Assembly (NCBI GenBank): GCA_903836945.1
Contig: CAILSO010000021.1
Coordinates: forward strand, 1-32,601
From: an uncultured Actinomycetes bacterium
GTDB lineage: Bacteria > Actinomycetota > Actinomycetes > Nanopelagicales > Nanopelagicaceae
Length of the DNA: 32,601 nt
Reading direction: 5' to 3'
The stretch's first letter is position 1. Each line of letters starts with the position of its first letter. Under the pieces are notes generated by a model that made no database searches, was not told the DNA's origin, and saw nothing but the letters and a program-made list of their open reading frames with translations. Positions 30,801-32,601 of the stretch are shown in pieces. The translations under genes and the position numbers were made by a program.

Positions 30801-31692
30801 CCTTAATAGATGGAACCAATAATTGGCGCGAACCATCTGGCTTTGCTAAATCGATTGCGATACCTAAATTAATATGTTCTGGTTTTCCAATTGCTGGCTT
30901 ACCTTCAAGTTCGCCATAGAAAGCATTCATCTCTGGCATTTGGCGCATCGCCTTGATCATGGCGTAACCGATTAAGTGGGTGAAAGAAACTTTTCCACCA
31001 CGTCCACGAGCTAAGTGATTGTTAATTACGGTTCGGTTGTCGATTAAAAGTTTTGCAGGAACTGCGCGAACGCTAGTTGCGGTTGGAACTGAGAGTGAAG
31101 CTTCCATGCTTTGTACAACGCGCGCACTAACTCCACGGATAGGTTCGAGTGATGAAGCACCAGGTGTAACAAGAGTTGGTATCGGCTTAACAACTGGATC
31201 GGCCGGAGTTGGGTTAGGAGTTGCCGGGGGATTTACAGGCGGATTTGTCATGGGCGTCGTTGTCTCCATTTTTTGAACTGGTGCGGGAGTAGAAATAACT
31301 GGTGCTACTGGTGTTGATGAAATAACTGGTGCTACTGCTGAAGCGGGTTGGACCTTGGTGGCTACTTGCGGAACAACTGGGGTTGTTGTTGCAGATTTTG
31401 GAAGTGGTGGCGTTCCGCCCTTTGGTGCATCGCCAAGAGTTGGGAGCTTTGGGGCAGCAGAATTATTTAAAGATGTATTTGCAGATGAATTATTAAATGA
31501 TGAATTATTTGCAGATAAAGGCGAGTAATCAGAGAAGAAATCCCACCAAGCTTTATCTACGGAAGTTGGGTCTGCGAGATAGCGTTCATACATCTCATCT
31601 ACGAGCCACTCATTTGGACCGAATGATCCACCGAAGTGATTCGCAGGTGTATTTGCTCCCGTAGCCGACACGCTTGTAAGTCTAATAGTCAT
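27838..31692 (-). CDS. kgd: Multifunctional 2-oxoglutarate dehydrogenase E1/E2 (Kgd)
   Basis: The 1284-residue protein is the actinobacterial fusion that serves as the E1 of 2-oxoglutarate dehydrogenase and carries an E2-like acyltransferase domain without lipoyl domains. In order: an OGDH N-terminal helix (FGPNEWLVDEMYERYL, about 24-39), a long Ala/Pro/Thr/Ser linker (about 60-175), the acyltransferase core (THLIGYAMIKAM to TYDHRIIQGAQSGDF), and the ThDP-dependent E1 (MPHRGRLNVLAN, HGDAAFAGQGVVSET, VNNQVGFTT) with its C-terminal transketolase-like part. M. tuberculosis Kgd (Rv1248c, 1231 residues) has the same plan. ATG at 31692 has no ribosome site. It is divergent from the SDR, 82 bp apart. 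Confidence 0.95.
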   Translation of the reverse strand: MTIRLTSVSATGANTPANHFGGSFGPNEWLVDEMYERYLADPTSVDKAWWDFFSDYSPLSANNSSFNNSSANTSLNNSAAPKLPTLGDAPKGGTPPLPKSATTTPVVPQVATKVQPASAVAPVISSTPVAPVISTPAPVQKMETTTPMTNPPVNPPATPNPTPADPVVKPIPTLVTPGASSLEPIRGVSARVVQSMEASLSVPTATSVRAVPAKLLIDNRTVINNHLARGRGGKVSFTHLIGYAMIKAMRQMPEMNAFYGELEGKPAIGKPEHINLGIAIDLAKPDGSRQLLVPSIKGCEDLDFAQFWASYEETVRKARGGSLTVEDFAGTTVSLTNPGTLGTVHSVPRLVQGQGLILGVGSLDYPAEFQGASEETLANLGISKVITLTSTYDHRIIQGAQSGDFLKRMHEILLGADNFYDEIFSALRIPYAPIRWVVDLGTEKSGNLENSARIQQLITAYRTSGHLMADIDPLEYQQREHPDLDVVTHGLSLWDLDREFNTGGFGGKPVMKLRKILGILRDSYCRTIGVEYMYMQNPEERKWIQEHVEVGAPRTPREEQLRILRKLNSAEAFESFLQTKYVGQKRFSLEGGESVIPLLDAVISAAAEEGLDEVCIGMPHRGRLNVLANIAGKSHGQIFQEFEGHYADNDVQGSGDVKYHLGTAGIFTAESGATTKIYLAANPSHLEAVNPVLEGITRAKQDKLNIKEAFSVLPILMHGDAAFAGQGVVSETLNLSLLKGYRTGGTIHIIVNNQVGFTTSPHAARSSTYSTDIAKMIQAPVFHVNGDDPESVVRVARIAYQYRQAFKKDVVIDMVCYRRRGHNEGDEPSFTQPLMYKLIDAKRSTRKLYTEALIGRGDITVEEAEEVLRDYQNQLDAVYNAVHNNEPEHKNIVVPSAPAPESVNTAVDEATLRKIAATQTEMPEGFTPHAKLAPQLAKRVEMLDEATVDWATGEMFAMGSLLLEGHPIRLAGQDVRRGTFSNRHAVIVDQNTGADWTPLRGLISDENQFFVFDSLLSEYAAMGFEYGYSVERDNALVMWEAQFGDFANGAQTIVDEFISSALQKWGERSSVVLLLPHGYEGQGPDHSSARIERYLALCAELNMTVAQPSSPASYFHLLRWHMKNPARRPLIVFEPKSMLRLKAAASGLNDFTTGTFRPIIDDPTVTNATRVIYCSGKVYYDLIAERAKLDESSTAIIRVEQLYPFPTTEFAAIAAKHPNANLLWVQDEPANQGPWPHVALTTQEILEGRTLRRVSRRATASPATGSHHLHEEEQHALITEAFTR

Positions 31693-31774
31693 GCGGGCGC
31701 AGCCATATTCCGGGTGGCGCCCCTGGGGTGTGAATCAGAGCGCATTTTCGAGGAAATCAGGGCAGAGTTGCGCA

Positions 31775-32476
31775 ATGAGATTGGCGATCGTTACTGGTGG
31801 TTCAAGAGGGCTTGGATTTGAAGTGGCTAAGGCCTTAATTGCCCATGGCGATCGCGTGGTGCTTGTTAGTAAAGATCCAGATCGCGCAGCTGCAAGTGCG
31901 GCGCAGCTTGGTTGCGATTTTGAATGCGTCGATCTAGAAGACTTGTCGGCGACTCGATCGACCTTTGAGGCGATTCAAAGCAAATATGGCGTTCCACAAG
32001 TACTAGTCCTGGCCCATGGCGTCATGAGCGAGAAGATGTCAAAGACGCTGCGCACAACAACTGAAGAATGGCGCCGAGTTATGGCGATTAATTTAGATTC
32101 AGTATTTGTCGCAGTGAACACAATTGGCCCAGCCATGGCAGAAGCGCGCGATGGTCGCATCATTATTTTCACAGCTTGCCTTGGTCGCATGTCCGGACCT
32201 GGGAATGCTGGGGGACTTGCGCCGTATCGAATTAGTAAGGCGGGAGTAAATGCCTTAGTTAGAAATTTAGCGCACGAAACTGGACTTGGCGCTCGCGGAT
32301 TATTAGTTGATGCGACCTGTCCAAATCATTCGCGTACCGATATGGGCGGCGCTGATGCACCGCGTTCTGCAGAAGAAGGTGCCGAGACTGCAATTTGGTT
32401 GGCAACGAGAGATTTTGTTACAGGAAGCGATCAAACGGGATTGTTTTGGGAAGACCGCGAAATTATCGATTGGTAA
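31775..32476 (+). CDS. Short-chain dehydrogenase/reductase
   Basis: A 233-residue classical SDR: coenzyme loop TGGSRGLG (7-14), VLAHGV in place of NNAG (78-83), Asn106 in INLDSV, and the catalytic pair Tyr151-x3-Lys155 (YRISK). The catalytic Ser position appears to hold Ala134 (IIIFTACLG, where relatives have VSSGLG). Substrate is unknown; a carbonyl or ketone reductase is likely by general similarity. The ATG at 31775 is chosen because the nucleotide-binding strand starts immediately after it and AGGG lies upstream. An upstream in-frame ATG at 31691 would overlap the divergent kgd start and adds 28 unlikely residues. Confidence 0.85.
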   Translation: MRLAIVTGGSRGLGFEVAKALIAHGDRVVLVSKDPDRAAASAAQLGCDFECVDLEDLSATRSTFEAIQSKYGVPQVLVLAHGVMSEKMSKTLRTTTEEWRRVMAINLDSVFVAVNTIGPAMAEARDGRIIIFTACLGRMSGPGNAGGLAPYRISKAGVNALVRNLAHETGLGARGLLVDATCPNHSRTDMGGADAPRSAEEGAETAIWLATRDFVTGSDQTGLFWEDREIIDW

Positions 32477-32481
32477 GTTTC

Positions 32482-32594
32482 TTTATTCTTTGTAACCAAC
32501 TTTATTCTTTGTAACCAACTTTATTCTTTGTAACCAACTTTATTCTTTGTAACCAACTTTATTCTTTGTAACCAACTTTATTCTTTGTAACCAA
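32482..32594. repeat. 19-bp tandem repeat, six copies, after the SDR gene
   Basis: TTTATTCTTTGTAACCAAC repeats without change from 32482 to 32576 (five copies). A sixth copy (32577-32594) lacks the last base. It starts five bases past the SDR stop. The array ends within the window (AGAGCGC follows). No gene is seen between 32477 and the window end. Confidence 0.97.
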
Positions 32595-32601
32595 AGAGCG
32601 C

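Noticed and set aside
31691-31774. Upstream extension of the SDR
   Set aside because: The 28 extra residues precede the nucleotide-binding strand that SDRs start with, and the ATG overlaps the divergent kgd start codon.

Overview
The window reads as chromosomal DNA of a small-genome, moderate-G+C actinobacterium, most likely a freshwater Nanopelagicales (acI)-type lineage; the clade name is inference. The actinobacterial assignment rests on AdnA/AdnB, a WhiB7-type WhiB protein, SigR/RsrA, a Kgd-type 2-oxoglutarate dehydrogenase, a DUF2342 metalloprotease, a UPF0182 protein and a nickel superoxide dismutase. Gene order also follows blocks known from Mycobacterium and Streptomyces. Genes are tightly packed, with many ATGA/GTGA overlaps and several predicted leaderless starts. 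No transposase, integrase, phage gene or CRISPR array was seen.

Layout. 1-8331: DNA repair block (adnA 3' part, adnB, an EEP nuclease on the other strand, nudC, a shortened uvrD2). 8341-9068: whiB7 with an elaborate leader (promoter, leaderless upstream ORF, stop-codon hairpin, intrinsic terminator). 9098-13088, minus strand: ThiF/cyclodehydratase-like protein, a 52-aa zinc ribbon, a YgjP-like metallopeptidase, a candidate structured RNA and a DUF2342 protein. 13183-17150: small membrane protein with an in-frame minisatellite, a Lon-type protease lacking its PDZ domain, and UPF0182. 17200-17273: initiator tRNA, followed by a 10-bp tandem repeat. 17412-20562: oxidative pentose phosphate operon pgl-gnd-zwf. 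20559-24357, minus strand: aroA-rsgA-hisN plus an orphan membrane-anchored gene. 24388-26764: SRAP/HMCES-type protein, sigR, rsrA, hot-dog thioesterase. 26813-27021: two terminator hairpins that share an identical 32-nt apical sequence. 27032-27837: divergent sodN and its maturation protease. 27838-31692: kgd. 31775-32476: an SDR, followed by a 19-bp tandem repeat.

Functional themes are DNA break repair (AdnAB, UvrD2, SRAP), redox and antibiotic stress (SigR/RsrA, Ni-SOD, WhiB7, NADPH from Zwf) and central carbon metabolism. The parts most worth a second look are the whiB7 attenuator, the paired hairpins between the thioesterase and sodN, the structured RNA at 11696-11773, the minisatellite/Lon junction at 13369-13520, and the number of short tandem repeats in an otherwise compact genome.
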